NCBI GenBank assembly: GCA_001302245.1 | Contig: LGYU01000005.1 | Location: 264,133 to 328,132 of the forward strand | Length of the DNA stretch: 64,000 bases | Origin: Chitinophagaceae bacterium PMP191F | GTDB lineage: Bacteria > Bacteroidota > Bacteroidia > Chitinophagales > Chitinophagaceae | Direction: 5' to 3' | Shown: positions 51,992 to 62,309 of the stretch, in pieces | How positions within the stretch are numbered: position 1 is the first letter of the stretch | Layout: each line of letters starts with the position of its first letter | The notes under the pieces: generated by a model | What the model was told of the DNA's origin: nothing | What the model saw: the letters and a program-made list of their open reading frames with translations, nothing else | The model's database searches: none | Program-made: the position numbers and the translations under genes

Positions 51992-53509
51992 ATGTTCACA
52001 ACTAGAGTTAAAGTAATCAGCAGACAATTATTATGGGTGTTACTGGCATTAATAACAACCTTATCTGCCTGTAAAAAGGACAAAGGAAAATCAGATCCGG
52101 ACACTAATCCCGGTAATAACAAACCGGAGATCATTTCTTTTACACCTGCAAATGGAACGCCTGGTACCATTGTTACCATCCAGGGGAAAAATTTTAAACC
52201 AGACGCGTCTCTTAACAAGGTAAGCTTTGCCGGTGCCGTAGCTGATGCAGAAATTACCAGAGCTTCTGCCACTGAATTAAAAGTGAAAGTGCCTACAGAC
52301 GCCACTACCGGAAAGATCACCGTTAAAGTAGGTAATGAATCTGTTACATCTGCTTCAGACTTTACAGTTGATGCGGAAGCAGTATCCATTACCGATTTTA
52401 CGCCCAAGCAAGGCCCCTTTGGTACTACCGTTACTATTACCGGTAAAAAATTTGCTTTCGGCAGTAAGGTCAAGATCAATGGTATAGAAGCTGCTATTTC
52501 ACAACAGAACAGTACACAGATCGTGTTTACAATTCCTGTCAACACAACGCTCACTGCCCATAAGATCACAGTAATATCTGACAACGATATTCTTGAAACA
52601 ACAGATCTGTTTACAGTTACTGCAACTGGTCCTTACGCAAACTGGGAAAGCAAGAACATTTCTTTTCTGCCAGACGGTGCCAATGCCTTTCAATTTGGAT
52701 TGTCATTTGTTTATAAAAACAAGATCTACTGGGGTTTTACCCGCATGTTCTTTAACAGCACAGGTGCAGACTATGTTATATACGACCCGGCACAGAGCGC
52801 ACAAGGGTGGGTTTTACAAAACCAGCCACCCGCCAACATGGTTCCGGAAAACATACAGGATATGAAGGCAGTAGTGCACAATAACCGGGTATTTATGGGT
52901 ACCGGACTTATTGGCAGCACACGCAGCAACCAATGGTGGGAATTTCATCCTGAAACCAATACCAGCACGCGACTAACCGATTTTCCGGAAGCTGTTAAAG
53001 GTGCTATTACTTTTACTATGAACAACAAGATCTACGCAGGTTTTGGCAGCAGCAACCAGAAGTTATATGAATTCGATCCATCTGGAAATGGTAATGCCGG
53101 AAGCTGGAATCTTGAAGCTACCGGTACTTTCAGAGAGTTGAACACCGGCAATGCCTTGGTATTGGGTAATGAGGTTTTCATGGGTAGGGCATTACCTGAC
53201 CTTCAGCAAACCCGCAATGCGATGTATAAGTTTACGGGAGCCGGAGGCATAACAAGAATCTCCGATATGCCGGACATACAGCCGTCTCTCACTACACCTT
53301 CTTTTACCATTGGCAATAAAGGATATTTTGTTATAGGTAAAAACGTTTGGGAGTTTACCGCGGATGCCACAGACGGAACATGGCGCGCAGTACTCAGCGA
53401 TTCTAATGCTCCTGCTATTATACAGACAGCGATGTTAACGATCAACGGTACTTCTGTTGTATATGGCTGGACCGCTTCCGGGCGATTGTATGAATTTCGT
53501 TTCAATTAA
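51992..53509 (+). CDS. IPT/TIG-domain lipoprotein with C-terminal kelch-like region
   Basis: 505 residues. Lipobox LSAC near residue 27 (LITTLSACKKDKGKSDPD). Two IPT/TIG domains: ~42-125 (IISFTPANGTPGTIVTIQGKNF) and ~130-210 (ITDFTPKQGPFGTTVTITGKKF). Residues ~220-505 carry repeated N-x-K-I-Y-x-G-F-type strands (NNKIYAGFGSSNQKLYEFDPSG) of a kelch/galactose-oxidase-like propeller. Such proteins are surface-exposed and often help polysaccharide use or adhesion. No SusC/D genes are near. It ends in a strong terminator. Confidence 0.88.
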   Translation: MFTTRVKVISRQLLWVLLALITTLSACKKDKGKSDPDTNPGNNKPEIISFTPANGTPGTIVTIQGKNFKPDASLNKVSFAGAVADAEITRASATELKVKVPTDATTGKITVKVGNESVTSASDFTVDAEAVSITDFTPKQGPFGTTVTITGKKFAFGSKVKINGIEAAISQQNSTQIVFTIPVNTTLTAHKITVISDNDILETTDLFTVTATGPYANWESKNISFLPDGANAFQFGLSFVYKNKIYWGFTRMFFNSTGADYVIYDPAQSAQGWVLQNQPPANMVPENIQDMKAVVHNNRVFMGTGLIGSTRSNQWWEFHPETNTSTRLTDFPEAVKGAITFTMNNKIYAGFGSSNQKLYEFDPSGNGNAGSWNLEATGTFRELNTGNALVLGNEVFMGRALPDLQQTRNAMYKFTGAGGITRISDMPDIQPSLTTPSFTIGNKGYFVIGKNVWEFTADATDGTWRAVLSDSNAPAIIQTAMLTINGTSVVYGWTASGRLYEFRFN

Positions 53510-53539
53510 AGCTGGTTATTCTTCAGGCTAGTATACATT

Positions 53540-53570
53540 AAAAGCGCGACCGTAATACGGTCGCGCTTTT
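53540..53570. terminator. Bidirectional terminator
   Basis: Perfect 14-bp stem AAAAGCGCGACCGT-AAT-ACGGTCGCGCTTTT between the IPT/TIG gene and the convergent PHP exoprotein gene. Confidence 0.88.
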
Positions 53571-53594
53571 ATCAATATGCTGTATAAAAAATTA

Positions 53595-56500
53595 TTACTG
53601 TACTATCACTTTTTGGATCACAGTTTCTTTCCCCGTAAGAATTTTCAGGAAATAAATCCCTTTGTTTATGCCTGACAGATCAATACGGGCCGGAGCAGTG
53701 CTGCTTACATTATACTGAAGCTGTTTTACAATACGTCCGTTGTTGTCAACAACATTTACTGTAACATTCTCTGCCACCGGATTAGTACTATTCAGATACG
53801 TGTAACCAATAGCCGGGTTCGGATACACACTATATACATACGCAGATCCTGGTGCATTTAGAGCAATACTGCGGATTGCAGAATAAGTATAATGCGCATC
53901 AATATCAACCATCTTCAAACGATAGAGGTTAGTTCCTGCTTGCGGATTGGCGTCTGTGAATTTATACCTTGAAACAGCAGACTGGTTGCCCGCAGCATTT
54001 ATATAGCCTATTACCGACCAGGTATTGCCTTTGTCTGTTGAACGTTCAATGGCAAATTCTTTGGTATTTACTTCTGCGGCAGTGGTCCATAACAGCTCGC
54101 CGGTTTTATTGCCTTTATTGTAAGTAGCCGTAAAGGTCAGCAGGTTCAATGGCAATGCCACATCACTGCGGGTATAATAAATAGGTGCTGTTACAATTTT
54201 ATTTCCGTCTGCCTGTGTAATAATGGCGAAATAATAATAGTTGCTGTTGTTGGGCTGTACATTCTCTGCATCTCCACTATTAAAGGTAAAATTATCAACA
54301 CCGCTATACGTTTTCAATGCACCGCTGGGAACTGATCCCCCGGAAACACCACCCCACAATTCAATAGAGCTCACTGTTTCAGCATCCGGATCCGTTACGC
54401 TCAACGTCAATGAGGGAAGACCTGATTTCACTACCTGGCTACCCATTACACTTGTTCCGCTACGGAAATCCACGCGCACATTACAATCCTGCGAAGCGTA
54501 GAATCTTCCTGCACGTAATGCCTCCATGATCGCCTCTCTTGTTTTACCGCTGGCCAGTACCACCAAACGATTGGTATTGGCTGTACCAAAGGTCATGTTG
54601 TGATTGTCCTGGTCCATTTCAGGAGAAACGTGATAACCACGTGCCAGTAAGGTTTTGTAATAATTGAGATAGCTGAGTGATGAAGGGAAATCGTTGTATG
54701 TTTTACTGGTTGAAAATGCCGGACCACTTTCTACAGCCACGCCTACAATTGCATTGTCGGCAACGGTATTGTAAGCACCCGCCAGGTTATTGTAATCAGA
54801 TGAATTGGGATGCGCCAGGCTGGCAAAAGATCCTGCCCTGTTATTGATAACCGGCCAGAGATCAGTATAAACACTTTTAGCAACATAGATATCGTAATTG
54901 CTGCTTTCCCAACCTATCAGGTCAGAGCCAAATCCATATACCAATACGTGACCGCCGCCACTGATCACACCCCATTCCATTCCATATAGTGTTACAATGG
55001 AATTACCGCTACCGCTGGCAACACCATTTACCTGGTTGGCCTGGTTATATCCCAGCTTAAAGTTGGGGTAACTCATTCCTGCGCCAGAGTGATTGTGTTC
55101 TGAGATACCCAGAAAATCCATGCAAAGCGCATCACGGGCAAATTCATAGTCGTCCTTAGGTGTTTTGGCCAGATTATCTTTATTGCCATCGGAATAAGAA
55201 GAGTGACTATGTATGTTACCAAACAGGTACTGATAGCCAGTTGCAGGATCAAAAGGAGTACCTGTAACCTGTATGCCTGCTGAGTATACCGCACCCTTGC
55301 GTGTAAAGGCTTTGAAATAATAAACAGTACCGTTGGTAAGACCGGTTACCGTTACAGCATTACCGGTTCCACGATATACAATCTGTTCGCCACCGCTATA
55401 AACAGTATTGGATGTACCGGTATAGCTGCTGCCAGCACCAGTAACAGTTGCGTTGGACGCAACAATAATGATCTCATCAAAACAACCGGTAGAAGGCGCA
55501 GTCCAGGTAAGATTGATCAGCCCGTTTCCTACACCCGCTCCAAAAGCACTTACATTCACCGGCATGGTACAGGCTGTAGTAAAGCTACCGGTAAGTGGTG
55601 TAGCCGTATAACAGAAGTTTGCACTGTAATATTCATACACTGCATAATTGTAGACCGTATTCTGCGTAAGACCACTGTGTGTAAAACCGGCAGCACTACC
55701 ATTATAAACTACAAAATTGCCTGTGCCGATCTCTGAACCTACAGGGTAGTCCAGGCTGTTGATAGGTGCCGCATTGATGGCATCGGTTGCCCTGGCCAAC
55801 ACCAGCACTTTGTCGCCGGAACCACGTGTATAGCTGATATCAATAGCAGTACCCTTAATGTTTGCTGCACTAAGACTAGAAGCCTGTGTACCGGGTGCTG
55901 CACAGGCAGGTGGAGTGGTAGTGGTTGTGCTACCTATAAGCGGACTGGCTGCGTTGTAACAGTTGGTAGCGCTTACAGCCGAGAATACATAAAAATAATA
56001 AGTAGTAGAAGGCATTAATCCGGTTACAGTAAAGGAGGTAGCATTTCCTACAGCAACCACTTCTGCATTGCCGATCTCATCATCAATGTTATACACTGTA
56101 CCGCTCACAGGCGCTGCCGTAAGTGTGGAAGAGGTGCTCATCAGTACAACATAGCTATCTGCTGCAGTTGTACCGGCAGTTGCCGCAGTAAATGATCCGG
56201 AAACAGACTGTAATGCGGGTGTTAAAGAAAGCGCAGTCGGCTGATTGGAAGGTGGCGTACAACCCAGGGAGAAACTAACATCATCTATCCCCAGTCCATC
56301 GTCGGCACCCGCAGCATCTGCATCCAACCAACGTATCATGAATTTTGCACCCGCCGGAATAGAAAGTCCATTGATAACATAAGTAAGTGTAGTTCTGTTG
56401 CCGGTGGCATTGCCATTCAGTGCACCTACTGAACCGCTGGATACCGGTGCAATAAAATCAAGACCGTCCACATCTATCCAGGTTCCGTTGGACAGGCTGG

Positions 56501-57830
56501 TAGCAGTTAAACTATATTGAAAATCCAGCTTATCGCTTCTGCCGGTAGCTCCAAGACGCCACTGCTCACCGGTATAAGTGATCTGGAAAGAAGTCAGCGT
56601 TCCGCCGGTGTTGTTGCTGATGATAGCACCGATGGTGGGTATCAGGTTGGAAGAACGCAGCCCACCAAATGCACGCTCTGTGTTGGAGGTAGTACCAAAA
56701 CTATAGGTATCGCCGGAGTTGGAACTACCATCTGATGCTGAATACATGGTATTGGCATTTCCCCCGGTTTCATACATCAGCCAGCCGGCCGGTAATGTTG
56801 AAGATTGACCCGAATTGCTCAGGGTATTAAAGTCCTGTGTATAGCTCCCGGTAAAAGAAATAACATTGTCAACCACCTCAGTAATGTTGATGGTAGCTGT
56901 AGCCGGGTTCAGGGTATATCCGCCGGTAGCACCGGACAGTGTCAATACAACGGTTTCTGTTCCTTCCGTTACACCATCATCAATAGCGCTGATAGTAGCA
57001 GTGACTGATGAAGTATTTGCAGGAATGGTAAGTGTTCCGGTAGCAGTAGCGGAACTAGATGTAGCGCCTGTAAAAGAAACTGTATAATCGGTACCAAATG
57101 CTGCAGTACCGGTAAATGCATAGTTTACAGTAATGCCACTGCTTGTTTGTGGTGACAATGAAATATTGAATGAACCGTTGGTGCCACCTTCCACTGCGTT
57201 TGTACCGGCCGCTACACCAATAGTATTGTTTGCTGCAAGCTGTGTGCCTGTAATCCTGATATTATCAATACGGTTATTTCCACTGGCATTGGTTGCCCCG
57301 GAAACAGTAACCCTTATTTTAAAATTCGCGTTATCATTTGCATTGGTAACAGCAGAAAAGTCAACTGTTTGCAGAGAGAAAGAAGTTGATGTTCTTCCTG
57401 TAATGGTAGCAAAGTCATTATAATTGGTACCATCTGTGGTATAGGCAATGGTGTGGGTATCAAAACCTGTACTGGTTCCGCGTGTGGAATAGGTAAGTAC
57501 AATGTTCTTATACCCTGTGGTAGGAACATTTAAAATAAATGACTTGTTGTTGCTGGCAGAACTTACAATACAAAAGGCTGCACCGGCAGTAGCAGTTGTA
57601 AAACCAGGTGCATCCTGTGTGCTGCCGGCAAATGCATCTGTATTGTTACCAAAACCATGGGTTAAAGACCCGCTGCCTACTGTTTGTGTTGCAGCGATGG
57701 TAGCTCCCCAGGGCGTGCCGCTGACACCCGTATTAAAATCCCAGTAATGTAAGCTTGTTTGTGCAGTAGCTGCAAAAGCAAACATGGTCGTGATCAGCCA
57801 CGACAATAAAATCCTTACATGAATTCGCAT
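53595..57830 (-). CDS. Large T9SS-exported protein with Calx-beta, fibronectin-like and PHP-type domains
   Basis: 1411 residues with a signal peptide (MRIHVRILLSWLITTMFAFAATA). In order: a jelly-roll ~25-195, a Calx-beta domain ~205-320 (NAVEGGTNGSFNISLSPQ), another jelly-roll ~325-530, several fibronectin-like repeats ~535-865, a PHP-type metal-dependent phosphoesterase domain ~870-1190 (FGNIHSHSSYSDG, FLGISEHNHSG, and GGGHVLVYGFG), and a C-terminal type IX sorting domain ~1335-1411 (VYPNPAIGYTYLN, LSGINKGIYFLKIL). HxH and EHNH metal ligands are present. Export by T9SS is predicted. The enzyme substrate is unknown; CehA/McbA-type hydrolases share the PHP fold. Confidence 0.88.
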   Translation of the reverse strand: MRIHVRILLSWLITTMFAFAATAQTSLHYWDFNTGVSGTPWGATIAATQTVGSGSLTHGFGNNTDAFAGSTQDAPGFTTATAGAAFCIVSSASNNKSFILNVPTTGYKNIVLTYSTRGTSTGFDTHTIAYTTDGTNYNDFATITGRTSTSFSLQTVDFSAVTNANDNANFKIRVTVSGATNASGNNRIDNIRITGTQLAANNTIGVAAGTNAVEGGTNGSFNISLSPQTSSGITVNYAFTGTAAFGTDYTVSFTGATSSSATATGTLTIPANTSSVTATISAIDDGVTEGTETVVLTLSGATGGYTLNPATATINITEVVDNVISFTGSYTQDFNTLSNSGQSSTLPAGWLMYETGGNANTMYSASDGSSNSGDTYSFGTTSNTERAFGGLRSSNLIPTIGAIISNNTGGTLTSFQITYTGEQWRLGATGRSDKLDFQYSLTATSLSNGTWIDVDGLDFIAPVSSGSVGALNGNATGNRTTLTYVINGLSIPAGAKFMIRWLDADAAGADDGLGIDDVSFSLGCTPPSNQPTALSLTPALQSVSGSFTAATAGTTAADSYVVLMSTSSTLTAAPVSGTVYNIDDEIGNAEVVAVGNATSFTVTGLMPSTTYYFYVFSAVSATNCYNAASPLIGSTTTTTPPACAAPGTQASSLSAANIKGTAIDISYTRGSGDKVLVLARATDAINAAPINSLDYPVGSEIGTGNFVVYNGSAAGFTHSGLTQNTVYNYAVYEYYSANFCYTATPLTGSFTTACTMPVNVSAFGAGVGNGLINLTWTAPSTGCFDEIIIVASNATVTGAGSSYTGTSNTVYSGGEQIVYRGTGNAVTVTGLTNGTVYYFKAFTRKGAVYSAGIQVTGTPFDPATGYQYLFGNIHSHSSYSDGNKDNLAKTPKDDYEFARDALCMDFLGISEHNHSGAGMSYPNFKLGYNQANQVNGVASGSGNSIVTLYGMEWGVISGGGHVLVYGFGSDLIGWESSNYDIYVAKSVYTDLWPVINNRAGSFASLAHPNSSDYNNLAGAYNTVADNAIVGVAVESGPAFSTSKTYNDFPSSLSYLNYYKTLLARGYHVSPEMDQDNHNMTFGTANTNRLVVLASGKTREAIMEALRAGRFYASQDCNVRVDFRSGTSVMGSQVVKSGLPSLTLSVTDPDAETVSSIELWGGVSGGSVPSGALKTYSGVDNFTFNSGDAENVQPNNSNYYYFAIITQADGNKIVTAPIYYTRSDVALPLNLLTFTATYNKGNKTGELLWTTAAEVNTKEFAIERSTDKGNTWSVIGYINAAGNQSAVSRYKFTDANPQAGTNLYRLKMVDIDAHYTYSAIRSIALNAPGSAYVYSVYPNPAIGYTYLNSTNPVAENVTVNVVDNNGRIVKQLQYNVSSTAPARIDLSGINKGIYFLKILTGKETVIQKVIVQ

Positions 57831-58001
57831 TCAGAGTAGTTTAAGCAATTAGTAAAAAAGCAGGAGATTGGATAGCGCAGGATTAGGCGGCGGCAAAAGT
57901 ATAAATATTTAATATACGTTGTGGTCGTTGTATATTATTAAACCGTTATGTGATCATACCGAAAAGTGCCGTAAAAGATGTAAAGATCGCTATGCAAAAA
58001 G

Positions 58002-58724
58002 CTATTCCATATCCGGATGTTTTCGTTTCCAGGCTTCTGAAAAATAAACACTCCAGTCTTTGACGTATTTATAATAATCGTACTCTGTTTCAAAACTATG
58101 GAGCATTTCATAAGACGGGCGGAACTGCACCATAAAAGTGTCCAGCGCAGGCGTTTGTAACCCGGTTATTCTTCTTACCAGTGCTTTATTAAACTTATAA
58201 TCGATATACTTTTCACGTTCTTCCCACTCCAGTCTTCGTCTGAAAGCTTCCATTCTGCGGATCTTACGGGCACTGAACAATGCCTCCAGGCTGATGCCAG
58301 CACCAAAACCTCCATTTCTGCTGGTAAGGTAATCCGGCTCATATTCAAAAGCCTTGCGGTACTCAATACGGTTGTTCAACGAATCTTCACGGTAACTGGG
58401 TTGTCTTACCGTAACAGAAGGTAATGAGTCAACAGCAATTTGCAGGCTCATATCAAAATGTTGTCCCGCAGGGATCATTTTTGCGGGAAACTTTTGTGTG
58501 GCCTTGCCCAGGTAAGAAAAATAAATGGAATCAGTTTCTGACAACCTGATATTGTATTTACCTGTAGAATCTGTAATAGTTCCTGCTCCGGAAGTGCTCA
58601 TGACGCTTACCCCCGGTATGCCATACCGTGCCATTTTATCATATACTGTTCCAATAACCTGTACCTGTGCATTGGCAGCCAGCACAAAAAAGGTTAATAT
58701 CATTAGTATCAGTACTCTATACAA
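58002..58724 (-). CDS. Secreted carboxypeptidase-regulatory-like domain protein
   Basis: 240 residues with a signal peptide (MYRVLILMILTFFVLAANA). Residues ~20-100 form the beta-sandwich seen at the front of many Bacteroidota receptors (VQVIGTVYDKMARYGIPGVSVMSTSGAGTITDSTGKYNI). The rest is charged and helical, with no barrel, so it is a stand-alone secreted protein. Function unknown. Upstream region has no clear promoter. Confidence 0.82.
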   Translation of the reverse strand: MYRVLILMILTFFVLAANAQVQVIGTVYDKMARYGIPGVSVMSTSGAGTITDSTGKYNIRLSETDSIYFSYLGKATQKFPAKMIPAGQHFDMSLQIAVDSLPSVTVRQPSYREDSLNNRIEYRKAFEYEPDYLTSRNGGFGAGISLEALFSARKIRRMEAFRRRLEWEEREKYIDYKFNKALVRRITGLQTPALDTFMVQFRPSYEMLHSFETEYDYYKYVKDWSVYFSEAWKRKHPDME

Positions 58725-59108
58725 AGCCGGGCAGTTTATACAGCAATATAAGACAGCCTGTATATTTATAAAACGCTAATCACAAAAAAAGAGTTAAATA
58801 TCGACCAGCAACTTCCATAAGACGATACTTTCCTTTTTTGTACAAAAGACGGTATTTGCAAGAAATATCGTAATGCATACAGCCTATGCAATTTATACCG
58901 TTCAAAAAGACACTGTATACAAGTATTGAAAATGTGAGATGACCTATTGTTGCTTAAAAAACAAACACCCACACATCCGACCACTTAAATAAAGAACTCC
59001 GGCTTTCATCGCCGGAGTTCTTTTCCCCCTGTAATACCCGATCAATTATTTTTAAAAACCATCCGCCGTGTTACGCCACAGCGGGGGAGGCATTATTAAA
59101 AAGAAAAA
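58725..59108. other. Intergenic region
   Basis: 384 bp between two leftward genes; it contains the terminator at 58994-59024 and no supported gene. Confidence 0.5.
58994..59024 (-). terminator. Terminator of the 59109 lipoprotein gene
   Basis: Perfect 10-bp stem GAACTCCGGC / GCCGGAGTTC, 7-nt loop, T-rich on both sides; about 90 bp past the stop. Confidence 0.75.
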
Positions 59109-59870
59109 CTATTGATACCCGAATTTTAATTGTGTGGTTCCATCGGTGGAAGTCAATGCATACCCGTCTGCATCATACGTGTAGGTTGTAGTAATCGTTT
59201 TATCAAGATCAGTATTGAAGAAACTGAATTTGGCAGTAAGCAATTCATTTTTGCTGGCAAACTGCAGGGAGAATCCTGCCTGATCTAATACATATTTGGA
59301 TATTTGCGGATAAGGGGACCTTCTGTTCCCAAATGTAAACGTGGAGGTATACAGGTCTGTTCCATCCATACTTACTTTTCTGAGGTTGCCATTGGCATAT
59401 TGCAGGGTAAAATCAGCTTCCTGCTGCACCAGGTTCATATCCAGGTGAATTTTAGTTACCTGCTCATTTGTAATAGTATATGTAAGACGATCGTCTTCAA
59501 TCAGCTCTTCGCCGCCACCTGCGCGTTTTTTCCAGCTTTTAAATGTACCCGACACAGGCACATTATTGGTATAGGTATACGTGTAAATATTTCTGAAGTC
59601 ATCATCAATATCTTCCACCTTTACAAGGTTGCCATTGCCATCGTAAGTAAAGTTGGTCAATTCGGTATTATCCATACTTTTAATAGCGGTCAGGTGTTTG
59701 CTGCCGTCATAAGTTAATGTATACACCGTGGTTTGACCGCCTTCCGTACTGGTTACTTTGGTCAACAGTTTAGCAATGCCGTTATTGCCGTTATCTTCTG
59801 ATTTATCTTTTTTACAGGATACAATGGAAAAGGCAGTTATCATACCCGCCACAATAAATAAATGCTTCAT
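59109..59870 (-). CDS. Hypothetical lipoprotein with YD-type repeats
   Basis: 253 residues from ATG 59870 (MKHLFIVAGMITAFSIVSCKKDK), lipobox IVSC. The body repeats short beta-hairpins of the type YDGSKHLTAIKS, YDGNGNLVKVED, YANGNLRKVSMDG, YDADGYALTSTDG, close to the RHS/YD and DUF4595 pattern. Function unknown, outer-membrane location likely. An in-frame ATG at 60029 would put 53 residues ahead of the signal and is rejected. Confidence 0.78.
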   Translation of the reverse strand: MKHLFIVAGMITAFSIVSCKKDKSEDNGNNGIAKLLTKVTSTEGGQTTVYTLTYDGSKHLTAIKSMDNTELTNFTYDGNGNLVKVEDIDDDFRNIYTYTYTNNVPVSGTFKSWKKRAGGGEELIEDDRLTYTITNEQVTKIHLDMNLVQQEADFTLQYANGNLRKVSMDGTDLYTSTFTFGNRRSPYPQISKYVLDQAGFSLQFASKNELLTAKFSFFNTDLDKTITTTYTYDADGYALTSTDGTTQLKFGYQ

Positions 59871-60118
59871 AATTAATAAGGTTAAATGATTGATGATAAG
59901 CGTGCGGTCAGATCCTTCACATTCAGGCCGGCAGCACAATTGAAGCGCAATATTAGCACGGGTAAACAGCCGACACCAGTACAACGCAAGTGAGCTGCAT
60001 ATATCGGCGTATGAATTGAGCAAATACATACACCAGAGTTTTTTTATTTACAGATAAGCTACTGACATAAGGCTGTCACTACCCGGTTGTTGCTTTGTAT
60101 TACTAAAACAATACTGTT

Positions 60119-60649
60119 ATGTTAACCACACAAACAACCATTACGGTAAAGCTGTCTGCACTTATTAAAGACTATGTTATTTATAATCAATGGGCCAATC
60201 GTCGCCTGATAGAATGGCTGAAAACCAAGCCTGCTAACATTATGGACCTGAAAGTACCTTCCAGTTTTATGGGCATCAAAAACACGCTGGTACATATATG
60301 GGATACAGAAAGAAGCTGGCTGGCACATTTGAAACTGGCGCCACAACCGGAAAACATGCGTAAAGGATTTGCCGGCAGTTGGGAAGAAGTATTGGATGGG
60401 TTGCAGGAAGTGTCTGACAATTTTACCAGCTATGTATTATCACTTTCCAATGAAGAGTTACAGGAAACCTGTCATTGCAATGTATTGTTTGTAGGCGATA
60501 TCTACCGGCCAAGGTTTGAGATCATTCAGCACACCATGAACCATAGTACTTATCACCGTGGTCAACTGGTTACTATTGGTCATCATATTGGTTTGAATGA
60601 CGCTCCTATGACTGATTTTATGTATTACGTATTGCGGATAAAACAGTAG
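60119..60649 (+). CDS. DinB-family protein
   Basis: 176 residues, four-helix bundle. The metal-binding His set is visible: His in IKNTLVHIWDTERSWL near 57-72 and His pair in IIQHTMNHSTYHRGQLVTI near 138-155. DinB/YfiT proteins carry a metal site and include thiol transferases. Substrate unknown. It is a single gene convergent on the 60662 methyltransferase with a 12-bp gap. Confidence 0.9.
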   Translation: MLTTQTTITVKLSALIKDYVIYNQWANRRLIEWLKTKPANIMDLKVPSSFMGIKNTLVHIWDTERSWLAHLKLAPQPENMRKGFAGSWEEVLDGLQEVSDNFTSYVLSLSNEELQETCHCNVLFVGDIYRPRFEIIQHTMNHSTYHRGQLVTIGHHIGLNDAPMTDFMYYVLRIKQ

Positions 60650-60661
60650 CAAATTTATCTG

Positions 60662-62254
60662 CTAGTTTTTCACCCCAATCAAAAACATAGTGGTCACGGG
60701 GTATTCTATAGGTTGTAATTGTCCATGTTGCAGCGTGAACAATTCGGCTTTCCCTTTCCACCGGTTATTGGCAATCCATTCATTGGTAAATGCCATTGAA
60801 GACGGATGGATGGCAAAACCAGCTTCCTGCAGATGCGTTTTCCATTCTTCAAAATCCCAGTAACAGAATGTCTCATGCATTTCGCTGTCCCAGTTATCTG
60901 TATAGTCTTTACGACTCAGGAACTCAGCAGCATTGCGCAGGCAGGTAACTATGAATCGTTTTCCAGCTATGATTTCTTCCCGGAAGATAAACTCATATCC
61001 TTCTTTATGCCTGAAATCACGGGAAAACCGCAGCAAACGTGCATATGTTGACAGAGTCTGTAGATAATGGGACAGTTCGTTTCTATCGGCACAACTCTTA
61101 AACGGATCTTCATTACTGCCATCTTTATCGTCCACCCACAGGTGTACTTCCTTTTCTTTGTTGTATGGTCCTACTACATCCCTGTTGATCCATACGCCGC
61201 CCGGTTTCAGCTCGTTGTAACGGTTCTTAATGAACTGCAACAGATCATTCCTGTTCCCGTAAGATTCAATTTCGTGGGTAAGGGAAGATGTATGGATCGT
61301 ATTCATCGAACCCGGTTCAAATGCCAGGCCTGTTACCGCGTTTTTCTGAGAGAAGAACACAAAAGGATTTACAAATTCACCATTCACTTTGCGTTGCTGG
61401 CACAATTCATATAAATAACGTGATACTTCAATACCATAAAAATCAGACTCCCGCAAACGCGCTTCCTTACAAGCCAGTTTTATCCAGGAACCTACTGCAC
61501 AGCCAATATCTCCTATACGGCCAGGCTGTATAAAAGGTTCTGTATCCTTAAATTTCATTTCGGCAATATCATCCATCTGCCGTACATATACATTGTAATC
61601 ACGGGTCTCCGTAAGATCTCCATCACCGCTGATCATGGCATCCCTGAACAACAACTGTACTTTTTCGCCCAGCCTGTATTTATTCCAGACCTGCAATGCC
61701 ACCGGATGCATGTTCTCCTGTACAAGCGGATCCTCTTTCCAGTTATCACTTTGTGCTATACGCTCCACAATATCCCATGGCATAGCAGCACGATGTTTCC
61801 ATGTATGCACATCTTCCAGTTCTGCCGGCAAAATGGTAAAGCCAAGCTGATGATACATATTTAATACCGGAGTGGAGCAGATTACCAGCGTGTTCTGGGG
61901 GGTACAGTTAAATAATCCATCACTTTCATGCTTTACCCGCTTCAGCGTATAAGTAGCAAAGTTGGAAAGCGATCCTACATCATCAATACCATACATATAT
62001 ACCGGTACACTCAGCAGGTTACCAAAAGCTTCAATACTGATGGCCCTTAAATAAAACGGCAGGGGGTTACGTCTTGTATTGGAGTGATTGGCAGAAGTTA
62101 CAGCAAAGATCACCGCCTCCACCTTTTCATCTGTTTTAACGGGTTTATCAAATACATCTTTCTGCAGGTGAAGCCCTTCGTGTATTAATTGTTGCAGGTA
62201 TTGAAACTGGAACTGGGTAAGCAACTGGTGTCTTCCGGGTATCAGTAAGTACAT
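60662..62254 (-). CDS. Degenerate nucleotidylyltransferase-like domain fused to a SAM methyltransferase
   Basis: 530 residues. Residues ~1-190 resemble archaeal-type NMN adenylyltransferase (NadM): PGRHQ at 6-10, SANHSNTRRNP at 54-64 (compare SA..S.T..NP), LVICSTPVL near 123-131, and TWKHRAAMPWDIVERI near 151. The catalytic HxGH motif after PGRHQ is absent (LLTQFQ), so the domain may bind but not transfer. Residues ~245-440 are a class I methyltransferase: GDIGCAVGSW near 248-257, DFYGIEVSRYLYEL, and NTIHTSSLTHEIESYG. It is divergent from an NrtR-like gene, which links it to NAD metabolism; that is inference. Confidence 0.75.
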   Translation of the reverse strand: MYLLIPGRHQLLTQFQFQYLQQLIHEGLHLQKDVFDKPVKTDEKVEAVIFAVTSANHSNTRRNPLPFYLRAISIEAFGNLLSVPVYMYGIDDVGSLSNFATYTLKRVKHESDGLFNCTPQNTLVICSTPVLNMYHQLGFTILPAELEDVHTWKHRAAMPWDIVERIAQSDNWKEDPLVQENMHPVALQVWNKYRLGEKVQLLFRDAMISGDGDLTETRDYNVYVRQMDDIAEMKFKDTEPFIQPGRIGDIGCAVGSWIKLACKEARLRESDFYGIEVSRYLYELCQQRKVNGEFVNPFVFFSQKNAVTGLAFEPGSMNTIHTSSLTHEIESYGNRNDLLQFIKNRYNELKPGGVWINRDVVGPYNKEKEVHLWVDDKDGSNEDPFKSCADRNELSHYLQTLSTYARLLRFSRDFRHKEGYEFIFREEIIAGKRFIVTCLRNAAEFLSRKDYTDNWDSEMHETFCYWDFEEWKTHLQEAGFAIHPSSMAFTNEWIANNRWKGKAELFTLQHGQLQPIEYPVTTMFLIGVKN

Positions 62255-62309
62255 GAAGTGGCGTGTTTAACAATAAAGATAAGCGATAACCTATAGTAAA
62301 AAAGACCGG

